Source of the DNA: Neckera pumila | Lineage: Eukaryota > Streptophyta > Bryopsida > Hypnales > Neckeraceae | Direction of reading: 5' to 3' | Assembly: GCA_963969595.1 (NCBI GenBank) | Contig: OZ018410.1 | Coordinates: forward strand, 32,678,913 to 32,742,912 | DNA: 64,000 nt | Shown: positions 26,007 through 39,239 of the stretch, one piece after another | Numbering within the stretch: position 1 is the first letter of the stretch | How the letters are laid out: the number at the start of each line of letters is the position of its first letter | Program-made: the position numbers and the translations under genes | Notes under the pieces: model-generated | The model's input: the letters and a program-made list of their open reading frames with translations, nothing else | Databases searched by the model: none | What the model was told of the DNA's origin: nothing

Positions 26007-28263
26007 TTTTTTTTTTTTTTTTTTTTGAACAAATGGGAGACCCATAGCATTAAAAAAAAAACCCACCAAGTACAAAACGGCTAAGCCAGAAGGCTGGACA
26101 ATGAAGAGAGAATGAGCAAAAAAACAGGAAAGAAAATAGAGAAAGACTACGCAAAAAGGCAAGGAAGGGGGCCCTCCTTAATTCAACTAATCTGATTGCC
26201 AAAACGAGTAGCAAGCACTAGAGATTGCACCCAAACTAAGTCGAAACTGAGCCAAATGGACTCAGATTGAAGCGGTCAAAGCTTGGCAGTACTATGCGCC
26301 TTAAGGAAAGCAGCCCGCCCAGAATCAAGAAGTGCATTCCAAAGGGCCTGTTGAATGAAGTCTGGAAGCCACTAGATTTGTGAGAACACCTCATTGTTGC
26401 GAGCAATCCATAACAGCCACAGGAATGAACCTCAAAGGAGAAACCAAATAACTTTGATGTTGTGGAACCTTCGGGGGAGCGTCGATTCAAAATTGCATTG
26501 GATAGGTCTAAAGCGGGAATGTGGTCCCATCACTGGTTGAGTGCCACAAATGTGATGGATGATGGATTGTGCATACTTCCATATAACTTGGGGTCTTCGA
26601 CACTCATAAAATGTATGTATGGGAGTTTTGTCCATATCCGTTGAGCAGCAATTTCATCTAATGTCAATATCGGGATTAATACAAATTTGCCAAGAATAGA
26701 CTGCAACGGCATTATGGTACACATGCCACATGAAAGCTGCTTCTTTTTGAGATTGGATTTTGTGCCAGACTTCCTTCCAATTGGGTGAGAATGAGGGATG
26801 AAGTGTACCTTCCCATTTTAAGGGAATGTTGCGTTTAAGTTGGCAATGTTTCGTCAGTAGCTGTCGTCCATTAGTAGTTGAATAAGACCAAATGGGCTTG
26901 CTAGAGCTCTAATGCCATCTACTAGGATCGAAGGTTAGTGTCTGAGTTGCGCCATAGTAGAACAGGTCTGGGCCTCCAGTATGATTCTTCTGAATCTCCA
27001 GAATCCTTACACGTCGGATGAAGCCCCCATAAGTATCAACCTTGAAGGAGATTAGGAGAGGGGATAGTCTTTGTGAGACGGCTCCAATAGTTGCTCTAAC
27101 TATGTGGCTAGGTAAAGTAAGGTACTGGAAGTTAGGCCTTAGTATCCCAAGGTCGGCGCCCTTATATTGCCACGATATTAGTGGTATTGGGTTTTCTAGT
27201 CTAGCAAAGATTCCGAACCACTCTCCATCTTGAGTAAGGTTGTATTGTCTAGTAAGCATTACCATCCAAGCATTGGGTATATTGGCTATAAGAAAAGTCC
27301 ATTTGAGTCACTTGTTGTCTTGTAGTAAGAATGATGTCAAGACCTCTTCCCACGGTTTGAAGTCACAAGTCCTTGTGTTCCAAAGGTCTGCGATAGTTCT
27401 CAAGCCGTTCCTTGCTAATTCTTTGGCTCTATCTATTGAAAAGTTGAAGTTAGATCCTATGTAGGTGGTGGACCACCAAAGGCTGGTGGTGAGCACTTTG
27501 CTTGAATTAGAAGGTGGAGAAGGCTCAATGTAAACAGAAAGTCTCCTCCATGCCGCCGTAACTCTATTCCAGATTTTGGAACCACGAGTAACCGATGGAT
27601 TTTTAACCATGAGCCAAGCTTCCAATGGAAACCAGTAGCCACATCTTGGATTAGACTTCATTTTATGAATCCTATATCTAAGAAGAGTCTTCAAGCTTGA
27701 TATGCCAGGTTCAATTGCATATACTATCCACTTGGCTAATAAGGCCGAAAGGGAAATCTCGAGGTCAAGAAGCTTGAGTCCACCAATCTCTTTGGGCAAG
27801 CAACAGTCATCCCAACTAACTCTAATACGGGATGTGTGTTCTGTCCTGCTCCATAGGTAATTACGGAGATTCCCTCAAATTGACCAAATAGCTTGGAGTG
27901 AACCGCTCCAAATGGCAATGAAGTAATATAGTGTAGATAATAAGATGACATTGACCTCTGTAGCACAGCCTGCAAGGGAGAGTCGTTGGGTAGTCCAGTA
28001 GGTCAGTTTCTTGGTTATCTTTTGTTGAAGAAAGCCATCTACATTTGATGTTTCTAATGTAATTCCAAACGGGGCGCCTAATGGTTTTGAGAAGGAATCA
28101 GGTGGAGCCCAGGTTAAGCCAAAATGATTTGACTATGCTGGTAAAAGTGTCTTTGAAAACCTATAAGCAACACTCTTGGTCCAGTTAATGATCAGTCCAG
28201 AGGCAGATCCAAAACATTGTAGAAGGGTGATGGTATTTCATAAGTCCTCTTGCTGTCCTCTAG
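26007..28263 (-). mobile_element. LINE (non-LTR retrotransposon), 3' half with poly(A) tail
   Basis: On the minus strand this encodes the reverse transcriptase from just after the YxDD motif to the C-terminus. Landmarks in order are QQEDL, LLQCFGSASGLIINWTKS, GCATEVNVILLSTLYYF, CLPKEIGGLKLLDLEISLSA, a long connector, and a zf-RVT-like end (HTFYECRRPQVIWKYAQ). A 20-base T run at 26007-26026 on the plus strand is the poly(A) tail. Only a few stops and small frame breaks interrupt the frame. The 5' half lies at 44570-46050 on the same strand; the two halves were separated by the transposon at 28264-44569. Family features fit a plant L1-type LINE. Confidence 0.9.
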
Positions 28264-28277
28264 GGTAGTTGCATGAA
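28258..28277. repeat. Left target duplication and terminal inverted repeat of the giant transposon
   Basis: CTCTAG (28258-28263) is the target duplication. It is followed by the terminal sequence GGTAGTTGCATGAA (28264-28277), which matches the inverted right terminus GGTGATTGCATGAA at 12 of 14 positions. Confidence 0.85.
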
Positions 28278-29807
28278 TGACTTCATGTTTTTGTTCCGTT
28301 TTGGCTGAAATTGGCATTCTGGCGGACAATACTCGGCAGTACTAGGAGTACTATCTGTACTACCTGTCAAAATAGGGACACAATTCTAACCGTCGATGGC
28401 AATACAGATCTTCTGCGCTTTGGACAAGTGTCGCATGGTGGTGGCTCGTGGAATAAATGTGGCCGTCATTCAAGGCTGTGGAAACTGACATGTCTGCAGG
28501 ATGTGAACACGTGTCATGCGGCTGTAGCTTTGCCATTCGAACAATTGGATGGGGCGGGAGTCGTTGAAGGCACAATGATATTCATTGACTTCTGGAGGGA
28601 AGGATTCAATCGCCGACTTTCATCCGGCCTTCTTCACTTCGTCTCTCTTGAATTGCTCAATGTTGTTGTCGTTGAAGTGGGGAGACTAGGGTTTCGGACA
28701 TTGGAGAGGTTTGCAGTGTTGAGCGTGAGAGGGCATGGTCTGTAGTTTCTTGACACGCGGTTGATTGTTGGAAGATCTTGCACTTCATGCTTGAGTGCGC
28801 GCGCGTGGCAATGTAGTTCCACTATGGGACGACAGCACAGTGATATGGGTAGAAGCGCTCTTACTATCGTGGGTTAGGGCTTAGGCTTTCCTTGCTTCAG
28901 AGTTCAGGACTGAGGGCGGTAGGGCGGGTGCGGCGTTGGAGGAAGGGACGTGCTTCATGGAGTAAGGGAGGGCAGACCTTTCAGGCGTCGACGACGCTGG
29001 AGCTGTGGTCGCCCGCGCTGTGAGAGAGTGACTTCGAAGGACAAGGCATTAGGTAAGTTCTGCCAAACTTCTCTCCCTTTTTTGGGGGGATTTCCTTCTT
29101 GGCCAGATAGGTACATGTTTAGATGCACAAAGGAATGGCCTTCCCGTGCAACTGTTAGTGGTAGAAGGTTCAACAACACCCCATGTGGTGGTCTTTTGAG
29201 TTCGTTCTGTCGTTTTACCCTTCCTCAGAGGCGTAACCGCACCTAGTCAGCTTCGAAGAGCTTGTATGTTGTCATGTGGTGATGTAGCGCCGTCGAGATT
29301 GTCCATTGTTTTTCCTGTTTTAGTGTTTCCACCCAATGTTAGTCTGGAGGTCGACCAACTGCAGGTCTGTTGTACGCCGTGGTGACACTGTTTTCGAGCA
29401 TAGTGTTGTTGTGAGTGGGAAGACTGGACGACAATGTAGGACTTCAGAACTACTATGCAAAGGTCCCTTGTTGTGCTCTTGAACGAAAAGTGCTTCTTAG
29501 TTATTTTGTAAGTTAGGATTTTCAGTGCATACATGATGCACAAAGTACTAAGAAGTACTAGGGGTAGGTCCGCTGCAGTACTACTTAGTACTTTCAATCC
29601 TACTGCCACTGCCATTCCATAGTCACTCAACCTTCATTATTCCTCACATGTCAGCGGTTTTGGTAACCTACAGTGATTACAATTTTCCTCTATTTTTTTA
29701 ATTGTTCATGCAATTCATAGTGACATGGTTCTCCTCTGCCAATCATGTCAGCCGCTCATGTCTTGCTTGTCATTTGAAAGATAGACAGAAGCAACGAAGG
29801 ATTTGAT
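28278..29807. other. Left subterminal region of the giant transposon
   Basis: I see no convincing coding exon. AGTACT motifs cluster at 28338-28352 and again around 29547-29594. A strong donor-like site (TTAG|GTAAGT near 29051) on the plus strand, before the SET gene, could end a 5' untranslated exon, which would make this region its promoter and leader. Antisense frames here are unsupported. Confidence 0.45.
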
Positions 29808-32800
29808 ATGGGAAAAATGAAGAGAACTCCAATCCGGCAACAACTAGCTGTGGAAGAAGTGCTGTCGAAGGATGAGAGATCAGATGATAGCGGAGAGTCG
29901 GAGGAAGCCATTGTATATGCAAAAAAGAAACTTCCAAAGAAAGATGCTACAGTGAAGGCGAAGTCAACTACACTGCCTCCATCAAAATCAGGTCATGCAG
30001 GCGAGAAGAGGAAAAGACAGTCTGGGCAGTCTACGGTCTCGGCTGTCACTGCTCGGACCACTTCCACGAAGGACAAGGCCACTGCTCCGAGAAGGAAGAA
30101 GGTCACCTTTGTGGCACGTAGCAACAGCACTTCTTCAGGCTCATCAGATGGTGATCAGGGTGCTCCCGGTGGTCAGGCAGAGGGCAAAGAAGATGTGCAC
30201 AGCAAGGACAATGTTGTCATCACAAGGGCGACTGCTGCACCTGCACGGAGAACCAAGAAAAGAGAGGAGGACTACTCCGAATATGACTGCCGCAAGGAGT
30301 TGGCGTCATTGGCCGCCAACAACAAAAGGCCCCCTCCAGCAATGACTTCCACACATTTTGCATCAGCATTTGGCCTTCACAATGAAGGAACAAACACCCA
30401 CAAATTGAAGATTGGAAAGAACATCACCTTAGAGGAGGTAGAAGATGTTTTTGGTCCAGAGAAATCCAGAAATGGGTTCTCTCTGATTGAGAAACTGTCT
30501 CAATCTCACTTGAAAGAGGTAGAGGAACTTTATTGCAAGTGCTACCAGAAGACGCAGCCATCCACTCTTGTGGCAAAGGAGTTCGCCCTTGGATTCGTTC
30601 TGGAGAAGGTGAAAGAAGAGAAGGTCAATTGGGCGGAGTTTGCAGCAGAGACAAATTCACTCCAGCGAAAGTCCTACTGCAGAAGACTGAAGGCCTGCAT
30701 GCAGCGATTGGCCAAAGTCCTTGACGTGCCAGTACGTGATCTTTACGCTACAAAGGGGTTGATGGAGTATGCGGATGGTGTTGGTGAGAAAGTTCAAGTG
30801 CTAGACGTGTCTGCAGGAGTGACTACAGAGGGCGCAGCAACTGCCGATAAGAAGCCTTCTTTTTTCCTACGACATGATGCCAACACCCACAGTGAGGAGG
30901 TCACAACCAGGTACTACTCTCTCCTGATTTTGACTTCTCTCCTATGAAGCATGCGTGCGCACCACTTGTGAGCAGAGAGTTTGCGTTGTACCTATAAATG
31001 AAATGACATGCCTGTTTCTTGTACAGAACATTTCCTCTTAGTTGTACGTAAGCATCGCTAGCAGTACTGTCCAGTAGGGAATTCAGTAAAACGAGTGCGT
31101 AAAAATTTAGTGGATGTTGCCTACTTGCTGCATGTTTAGTCGCCGGTACTTTGCCCAGTACTTTTAGCATGCACGTACTCCTGGTGCTCACATTTGCAGT
31201 CACTGCTGGTCTGCACTGGTACACTGTGTAGTAAGTGCTTCAAATTGTCATGTGTACAATATAGAGCAGTAACAGTAGAGTAGAATAACTTTAGTGCGGG
31301 TCTTCATAGCAAATATGCCCTCTCCTTGTCAGTACTCCCTTGTCCGTTGTGGTACACGACGCAGCCACTGTAGTGCACGACATGCTCAAATAATGCTAAA
31401 ATGGACCTTCACATTACGACATATACAGGCTCCATGTCCTTCGCCAACTACATCGTAGCACTTCCATTCTTCCTCAGTACTGACCTTCACCCTTACGCAC
31501 TGCTCTTCTGTAGCCGATTCAGTCCTTCAGTGCACTAGGAGTACACTAGGCCGCAGTAGCCGTTCTGAACATTGTACTTGAAGTACTTGTGGTGTGTCCT
31601 TTCATGTACTTGTCCAGTCCTCCAGAGTACCACAAGTACGCGGTCGCGGATTCCCAATTGTCATGCACCCTATACACTTTTCTCCTGGTCTGCACTTATA
31701 TGTTAATGTCACCTGGCAAACGTGTTTGTACTATTCTTCTATCGTTGTGGTCAATGAAGAGTCCTATGGTCTTCTGTCATTGTGCTCATTCTGTGTGCCA
31801 TGTCTTTGTTATGCAGAAAAGGGAAAATAATAGAACTTGTCCACATGGTGGAGGCTGAGGTGGAGCGCTTATAGCAGGAAGTGAACAACGTCAAGGCCAA
31901 GGCTGCTCAAGCTGCTGTGCAGTGGGAGGCTTCCTTCTACCTTGTGGAGCAGTTCAAGTCATTGTTGACGGAGGTGGGAGAGGATTGCAGCATTGTCCTT
32001 GCTGGAGATGACAGCTGTCCTCCTCCAAATGAAGCAAGCATGGTGCCCATTATGAAGATGTTCTATTCAAATGTCAAGAAATTGTCTACATTCAAAGCAT
32101 CTAAGAATGCATTGGAGAGTCAATTGCGTGAAGCCTCTACTGCATTGAAGGGCAACATCACTAGCCTAGGCACTCTGAAAACATATTTGATGGACCTCAC
32201 TCTAGGGAAGGATACATATGTGATGCATCCTTGGCCATCCAGCAGCAGTGAAGATGTTCTGGTTCCCACTAATGCTGAACCTGTGCTGCCGCCTATTCTG
32301 GAGTATTGCCTTTGCTTCCAAGGTTTCCCACTCTGGGACATCATTCTTTGCCCTTGCACCCATGTTTACCATCCATGGTGTGCATGTCATTGGTTCAGGA
32401 GCACTGTAGAATGTGCTGTGCCCGATTGTGGTCTTGTTCCCCCTACATGGTACAGTAGTTGGGGTTTCGGGCAATATGACAAACTTCGTGCTGGCCATGC
32501 AGACGATGTGCAACAAGGAACTCCCGCGGGTGCAGCCTGGGATACACAAATTTGCGGGTAGCGGAAGGCACTTGTAGGTAATGACAACTTCTAGTCCCTT
32601 CAGTGATGATCACTGCCCTCCAGTTTGCACAGGTGGAAGGCTACTTTCATTTTTGTGATACTCTTTCAATCATTGTGAAGCATGTTAAGAACTATTGTGG
32701 TCTACATTTTGAAACACTATACAAGGCAATAGTATAGTCTGCCCGCAATCGCAACACACAGAGTCCATAGTATCTGCAATTCAAATATTGCAACGGTGTC

Positions 32801-35800
32801 TGACTTGTACTCGGTGCACCATAAACGCATTGTGCACTTTGTTGTCTTCTATTTCATGACATGACAAATTGTCTCCTCCGTGCTCCTGAAGTACTTGTTC
32901 TTGTACCTATCTTCACCACCGTCAGTACGGTGAGCACTATGCATTGCATAAACCATCTTGTAAATACCATTAATACTAATGTAAGCAAGTATGGGTTGTT
33001 CCTCTCACTTCATATGAATTTTTGTTGGTGTTGCTTTGTCTAATTTACTGAATTCCATAGTCATGGCATGACTCACTCCATTGTGTCTTACTTCTGTAGG
33101 TTGCTCTCGAGGACGTGATGGCGCTCCAAGTACATCTGCTACAGATAGCACAGTGTCAAAATGCTTTCCAAAAGGCACCAAGGTCATCATCCCGAAGATC
33201 ATGAAGTTTGGCCATGAAGGATCTAACTTCAGTCCAGCTTGTGTACAGCCAAACATTGATGGCTCCTGTAATGCCTTTGCGTCCCAGCTCCCGACGCCAT
33301 CAACGAATTTCAAGCGGACCTGCACTGACACGTCGCCATTGGACATGTCAGCTACACAGGAGGGCACGCCAAAGACATGTGCAAATGCTGATGTCCTTGG
33401 GAAAAGCAACTACCCTTTCTCCAGCATTGTTAACAACACTGGAGTTCAGTCAACCAGTCTTGTTGTCCACACCGTGAAGAGCAGAGCAAGCACTTGGACA
33501 TGCAAACTCAAGATGAATGCTTCGCGGATGCTGAACCTGTGGAGGATGAGGCCCATGCTATGGATACTGAAAATGCAAGTCCTGAAGTCAATGTTCCGGT
33601 GCCAGTAAGTGCAAATTCAATCATTACTTCTGCTTACTGTTTCCTTCCATTTCAAATTTAGCCCCATGCCCTACGTTGACATCAGATCAAATATTTGATT
33701 TGCCATCACAACGTCAGATGATGCAATTTTTTCATTTCAAGTCCTCGGGGTTCATCCTACGTCCGGTCCTCTTATAAATGTTTTCCTATGAAATGAACAG
33801 GAAACAAATGCATCAGATTGTGAGGAAGACTCGTACGCTATCACGTATGACCGGACATCAAAATGCCCAAAGAAAAATGTGGAAAACAATGCTGTAGTCC
33901 CATCTCCTACATCAGCGACGAAGGTGGTCAGTGTGCCCACCACCTCAACCGCGTGCCTACAACCAACGGGTAAGAAAAGTCAGCAATAAATAGTACTGTC
34001 TGTCAGTACTATGTACTGCTTCGCGTTACGAACATGCTGCCACAAACGACTTGCAGTACTGCAGCAGTACTAGAATGCATTGTGCTGTTATGCTTCATAG
34101 TATTGTCATTACATGTTGCTTCCCTACTCTGTCTTATATAGTAAATGCATGTGCAGTGAACGAAGCAGAGGTCAAGGATGCAGCTGAGGTTGCTTCCCCA
34201 ACTAGAGTCCTTTGAGGTCAACATCATGCAGTAAAAGCAACAGCTCAGATGTCATCACCTACTCGTCATGCTAGTTCAATGAACAGAAATAGTAAGGTGG
34301 GTTCTAAAAAATAAGTTAACTATGCTTCAGTAAGATGACTTTGCCATCAATCCTCCAAAGAGTCTACCTCTGGAATGTTCATGTTCATCTTTGTCAATTG
34401 GACAGTGAATATGTTATTGTATATTGTACTTGGGGCGTATGTAGTGGCCGAGGTCCCACAGGAGTCCCGTGGGACTCAGCCAGTGTCATTGGCCTCCTCC
34501 ACTGCGGTTGCCCCACTATGCTTTCACAGCTACCTCAGGGAATAACCTTCCTTTTCACTTCACGTAGTGCTCCAAGGCCCACCGGACAGTTGTGGGCCTC
34601 CTACAGGAGTCTGTTGACTGGAGGCATGTCGGCCAAAGATTACGGACTGTAACTTGGGGCCGACAGAAGGGGTCCGGAATAGGAACCCGATGATGGAAAC
34701 ACGAGTATCCGTGTTTTCACATGTCAATTTTGGCAAATGGTATGTGGATCCTACCTCATACAACGAGTATTCTGAACTGACCTCCATGGCGGTGCACAAG
34801 AACATGCACGCATATCACCATCTGTACTTTGTTTTCTGTAATGAAAGTATCTGTATCGAACTCCTGTGGACCACTTTGTGTATGATGACCGCATTTGAAC
34901 AAGAAGCTACGGACTCCATTGAGTATGACGTGTCTAAAGCTCTAGAAAGAGTCCCCGTTGGCCTCGACAAGGGCAATGATGGGAAGTCATACGCTGTGCT
35001 GGACAAATTGTACACGTATGTGCGATCCCCTGGAATTCATTCCTCTTTCATAGCGCATGACCTACCTGTGGAGCACCTGTGCATGGCCGAACACTATGCC
35101 ATTGGTAAGCACGGCTGCCTTACCAATGCTGGAGACTGTTGTTGCGACATTGGCAAAACGCAGTGTGCATACATTCGGGGAGGTTTGCTGCATCCGCGAC
35201 TAGTCCTTGAGGTATGTTTTCTTTGGGCCAACCTCATGCTGAAAGTGGGTTTCTTGAGTAATATTCCATTGTACCTTGTGCAAGAAAAATCCACAATGAA
35301 GGGCTACGCACATGCCTAGGAGTTTCCAGTGGCTCCGTGAAGGCATCCTTTAGGCTTAATGACATTTTCTTTTCCGCTGCTGGTTGCCAGAGAGGGCACT
35401 GATTTTTTCCCAAAAAATAGGGAAACACCGGAATTGCATGCTGACATTTAGTGCTGACGTTCCATTCTATTCTGCAAATTCTTGAAAGACGACGCGGTTG
35501 TAGAAGAGGAATTCTATATTGCAATGACTAGCCCCAAACTCTGAGCTCAGAAACGGACAGTGTGATGGACATGTTCCTTTGCTTTACATTTGAGAGTGTG
35601 ACTGCAGCTGTACTTGCCCTCCGTCTTGTTTGAATCGAGTAGTTCAGAAAGGACTCAGTGTGAAGTTGCAGGTGAAAGCAACAGTGTCTTTCTTTTTTCT
35701 TGCACCACTGAGGCACATGAGTTCCATGACTAATCACTGCTGCCCTCCTTTCTTCTTTAGGTGTTTCATGTGAATGACTCCAAAGGTTGGGGAATTTGCA

Positions 35801-36407
35801 GCGTGGAGACTATGCTGCCGGGAACCTTCCTCTTTGAATATGTTGGGGAAGTGGTTACCAACGCTGAGTTGCTGAGAAGAGGAGACCGCACGAAGTTTGT
35901 CCTCGCTCTAGATGTTGACTGGCAGTCCGAGCTTCTGCAGGATGACAGCTGCCTTCACTCCATTGATACATCTGTCATGACCAACGTGGCGAGGTGGTTG
36001 AATCATAGGAAGGGGAATTGAACTGTTACTTTTGAATGTCATGCAGTTGAGAACGTCATTGATAATTGTTTCCCTTATTTATTATTGAGACTTTGTTGTT
36101 GTCTATGACAGATGTGGAGATGCCAATCTAATGGACATGCCCATTTGGGTCGACATGCGAAGTCCAACCCTATATCATGCAAGTGTTCGCATGGTAGTAC
36201 ATTTTCTCTCTTTGTTGACCATTTTATGTGAATCAAGAAAGTCTTATGTACTAATTCCTGTACACGGTTGTCCTACAGGTAGCTTTTTTTGCGAACCGCA
36301 CTATACAAGCTGGGGAGGAGCTGACCTGGGATTATGGCATTGTCTTTGATGAAGAGACACCCGCACTTGTCTGCCACTGTGGTAGCTCGCTCTATAGAGG
36401 AAGATGA
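29808..36407 (+). pseudogene. Transposon-borne coiled-coil / RING-like / SUV-type SET methyltransferase gene, decayed
   Basis: Model exons: 29808-30910, 31817-32577, 33100-33604, 33801-33969, 34142-34296, ~34650-35211, 35597-35671, 35761-36008, 36112-36178, 36279-36407. Phases agree across junctions except for one indel inside exon 3 (about 33440-33500) and the uncertain start of exon 6. The N-terminal ~370 residues are basic/acidic and Ser-rich (nuclear-type), followed by a coiled coil. A Cys/His cluster near 32300-32430 (CLCFQGF, CPCTHVYHPWC, CAVPDCG) is RING-like. Exons 6-10 give a SUV39/SUVR-type module: DVSKALERVPV, a Cys-rich pre-SET ending CPPSCLNRVVQKG, GWGICSVE, FEYVGEVVTNAEL, NHRCGDAN, EELTWDYG and post-SET CHCGSSLYRGR. 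Such domains methylate histone lysines in the nucleus. Lesions: TAG at 31872 and 32559, TGA at 34213, NHSC changed to NHRC, a lost post-SET Cys, and a GA donor after exon 8. Reading it as two genes is possible, but the phase match at 32577/33100 favours one. Confidence 0.75.
36179..36278 (+). other. GC-AG intron in the SET gene
   Basis: The intron starts GCAAGT directly after the codons for SPTLYH and ends CCTACAG before VAFFANR. GCAAGT is the usual context of the rare GC-AG class of U2 introns, and the SET reading frame continues exactly across it. Confidence 0.7.
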
Positions 36408-37068
36408 GTGCCAGCAAAGTTGTGAAGTTCAGATTTCAATTATAAAGTACAGAGAAACCGAAGTAGGCATATACAACTCCATGTACATAGATGTAATGGG
36501 AGGTCCTTCCTTCGGCCCAAACAGTGACATGTCTGTCCATATTGTATTAATGCCATGCACAATTGTGTTCATATTGTGAATTAAAAAAATGAGTGGTCAG
36601 CCTTGCTCCTTTTGTAATAACAACCATGCGTTCATCAAATTTTGTTATGTACTGGCACTGCCTAGTAACTGTGAAATAGTAAGTAGACAGTGTTATTGTA
36701 TAAGAAGGACTGCTTGAGACCACATTTGAAATGAACGACGCAGTCAGTACACGCTAATCCTTACAATTTTCTTCAATTCCTACTACTGTCTTTGCTAAAT
36801 GTTGATAAAGGTGTGCAGAACTAAGTATTTACTAGACTCGAAAGTACTTTGCAGTCCTCGTGAGTACTGCAAAGTACTCTTCATGACTGAGTAGTATGCA
36901 TTGCTTCTGTCATGGTGTTGCACAGCATTGAAGTTAGTACCAGGAATCACTACCACAGGATTACTATTTCTTGAAAGCAATATTGGGCACTGTACTAGTA
37001 GTGGCACTTCATTTTCTCAGGCTAAAACTTTACATGATCAGTAAATCGTCATGTAGTGACAATGGCAG
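36408..37068. other. Convergent 3' region between the two transposon genes
   Basis: This separates the stop codons of the SET gene and the transposase, which face each other. It holds probable 3' UTRs and an AGTACT cluster at about 36840-36890. No gene is seen. Confidence 0.5.
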
Positions 37069-39239
37069 TCATAGGCAATTGAGTGCACTGTGGATGACGT
37101 CCACAGTTTCATTGGGTAAACTGTAGACTCGTTGACCACCTTTAACCCTGTGTTCTCTTGGAATCATCTGAAATTTGCATGCAAGGACTATGCTGGCATC
37201 CACATGCGCAACTTGTGAGTTCGCCAAGTACATGTAATTATGAAGGTCACGTCGACCCCATTTCTGGTAGTAAGTCCCGAAAATGACAAAGTCTCCCGCT
37301 TCAGAGTGCCCTCCTCAAGTGCAATCAAAGCTTTCACGCACAATGGACTTAGGCATTTGGCACTGCAATACATAGAATGAAACCCCCTCATCATTGTCCG
37401 GAGCGGCAGGGACGGCAAAATTATCTCTAGGCTGCACTAAATCAGACATGCCTTCCCTCGTGTAGTCCCACTCCCAAGGGTCCTCTCCATCGCCTTGCAT
37501 GTCCTACAACTGGGAAGAGCTCAAATGTCGGGGTTCAATCTTCAGTACCTTCCAAGGTTTGACATATGCCTTGTTCTCGCAGTCACTGAAATGTTCTTCC
37601 AAGCACGGACCATAGAAGCAAGACAAGTCTCTCACAAAAAGCTTTGTTGGATCATGTTCATCTCCAGCAAAAACGGAGTGGAATGTGGACAAACCTGGTG
37701 TAGGATCACAAGCATGAGGGGTGCTGCGCAAGACATCTTCAATGCCTACATAGTGGAAAATCCTGTATGACCTGACGATGTGAAATACAAATACAAGTAA
37801 AGTATATTTTACCGTGTAAGAGCAGAAGAGATGTTCAAATGCAGAAGGCTTTATTTTTAAAAACAGTGTGCGTAATGCTAACCTAAGAAGGTGGGAACTT
37901 GTACAGAAAGAAAGTGCTTTCATGCTACTTGAGTTGATCACGTCCATTGGAAACTTGGCCATCCAATGACGCATTCAAGAAAGTGACACAGTTCGCTGCA
38001 TTTTGCAGAGTGCGATCAGCATGATGAAGTTGCTCAGAGCGTAGCTTGCGCTTCACCACCACTCTAGCACCATCCCATTCACCTTTTCCATGTCCAGAGC
38101 CAAAGAAATTCCAAACCATTTTACACCCACCAATCAATGATGGGTACCTGCAGTAGTGAAGGAGTGAAAGCCGCATGCACAGTTAGTCATTTGAGGACAG
38201 GAAATGTTAGTTTGCAGTACTGTGAAGTACTGCATGGTAGAATCATTGAAGCTACACGTGTGACACAGTAACTATTACACAGTACATTCAAAATGAAATG
38301 GTTTGAGAGTTAGTTGTGAAAAATATCACCTTGCAGCAAAGTACAGGGCTCTAGCCCCTTTGAATTGGCTTGAGCACCCATTGCTGAAGACGATGTGCGT
38401 ATGAGGTGAGAAGTGATTTGAGGAGAACCACTGCCAATGCTGTTGTAAGCAATGCTGCACAAATAGAGTGTCATGAGTCCTGTCATTGGAGATGTAGTAG
38501 TGAGTTTCTCTTGTAAGGGAAGGTTGTCGTTCACCGTCTATTTCAACAGTGGCAATGTAGTAGGTCACATGAACCAGAATGGTAATTTGAATGGAGTTGT
38601 AATACATCGATTGAATCTCGTTTTGCACCTGAAAGGTGTATTTTTCAGCAAAGTCTATGTGGTTGAGGACCGTTGTCGCGTAGAGAGAGTTTGCCTCGGA
38701 AAATCGCAAAGATTTTGGCTGCAATTTGAAATGGTTTAGGACTAGGGTGTGTAACGATTGCGTCAAATCTTGTACCTCAAACCTTGAATCTTCTACTTAG
38801 AACGTCAAATCTTCAACTTCACCTTGAACCTGCTCCTTGTTGGCCTATCTTGAGGCTGGCTCTAAACGGGTCAGGGTTCAGTTAGGTAGGTGATAAGAAA
38901 CCACAGTCCTCGGACAAGTAAAATGGGACAGCATAACACGAGATGCCGTTCGGAGGATGGGCTCCTAAACTTTCAAACTCCCAGTGACCAGCTTTAAGAA
39001 CCAAGCTTCACCGTGAGAACAAGCAAGTCTCGACCATGTGGGCAATTAACCCCACTTCGTCACCCACGACACAAAATGAGGCTAGCAATGGTGTAAACCA
39101 AGCCGCCCGCAACAACAAAGTTTACAAAGCCACAAGCCACACACACACACACACACAAGTCTTCAATACTTCCTCCAATCTCCAACTTCAACCTCCAATT
39201 CGTAACCTGAACTTTGGGTGAGTGCCTCCAACGCTCTAC

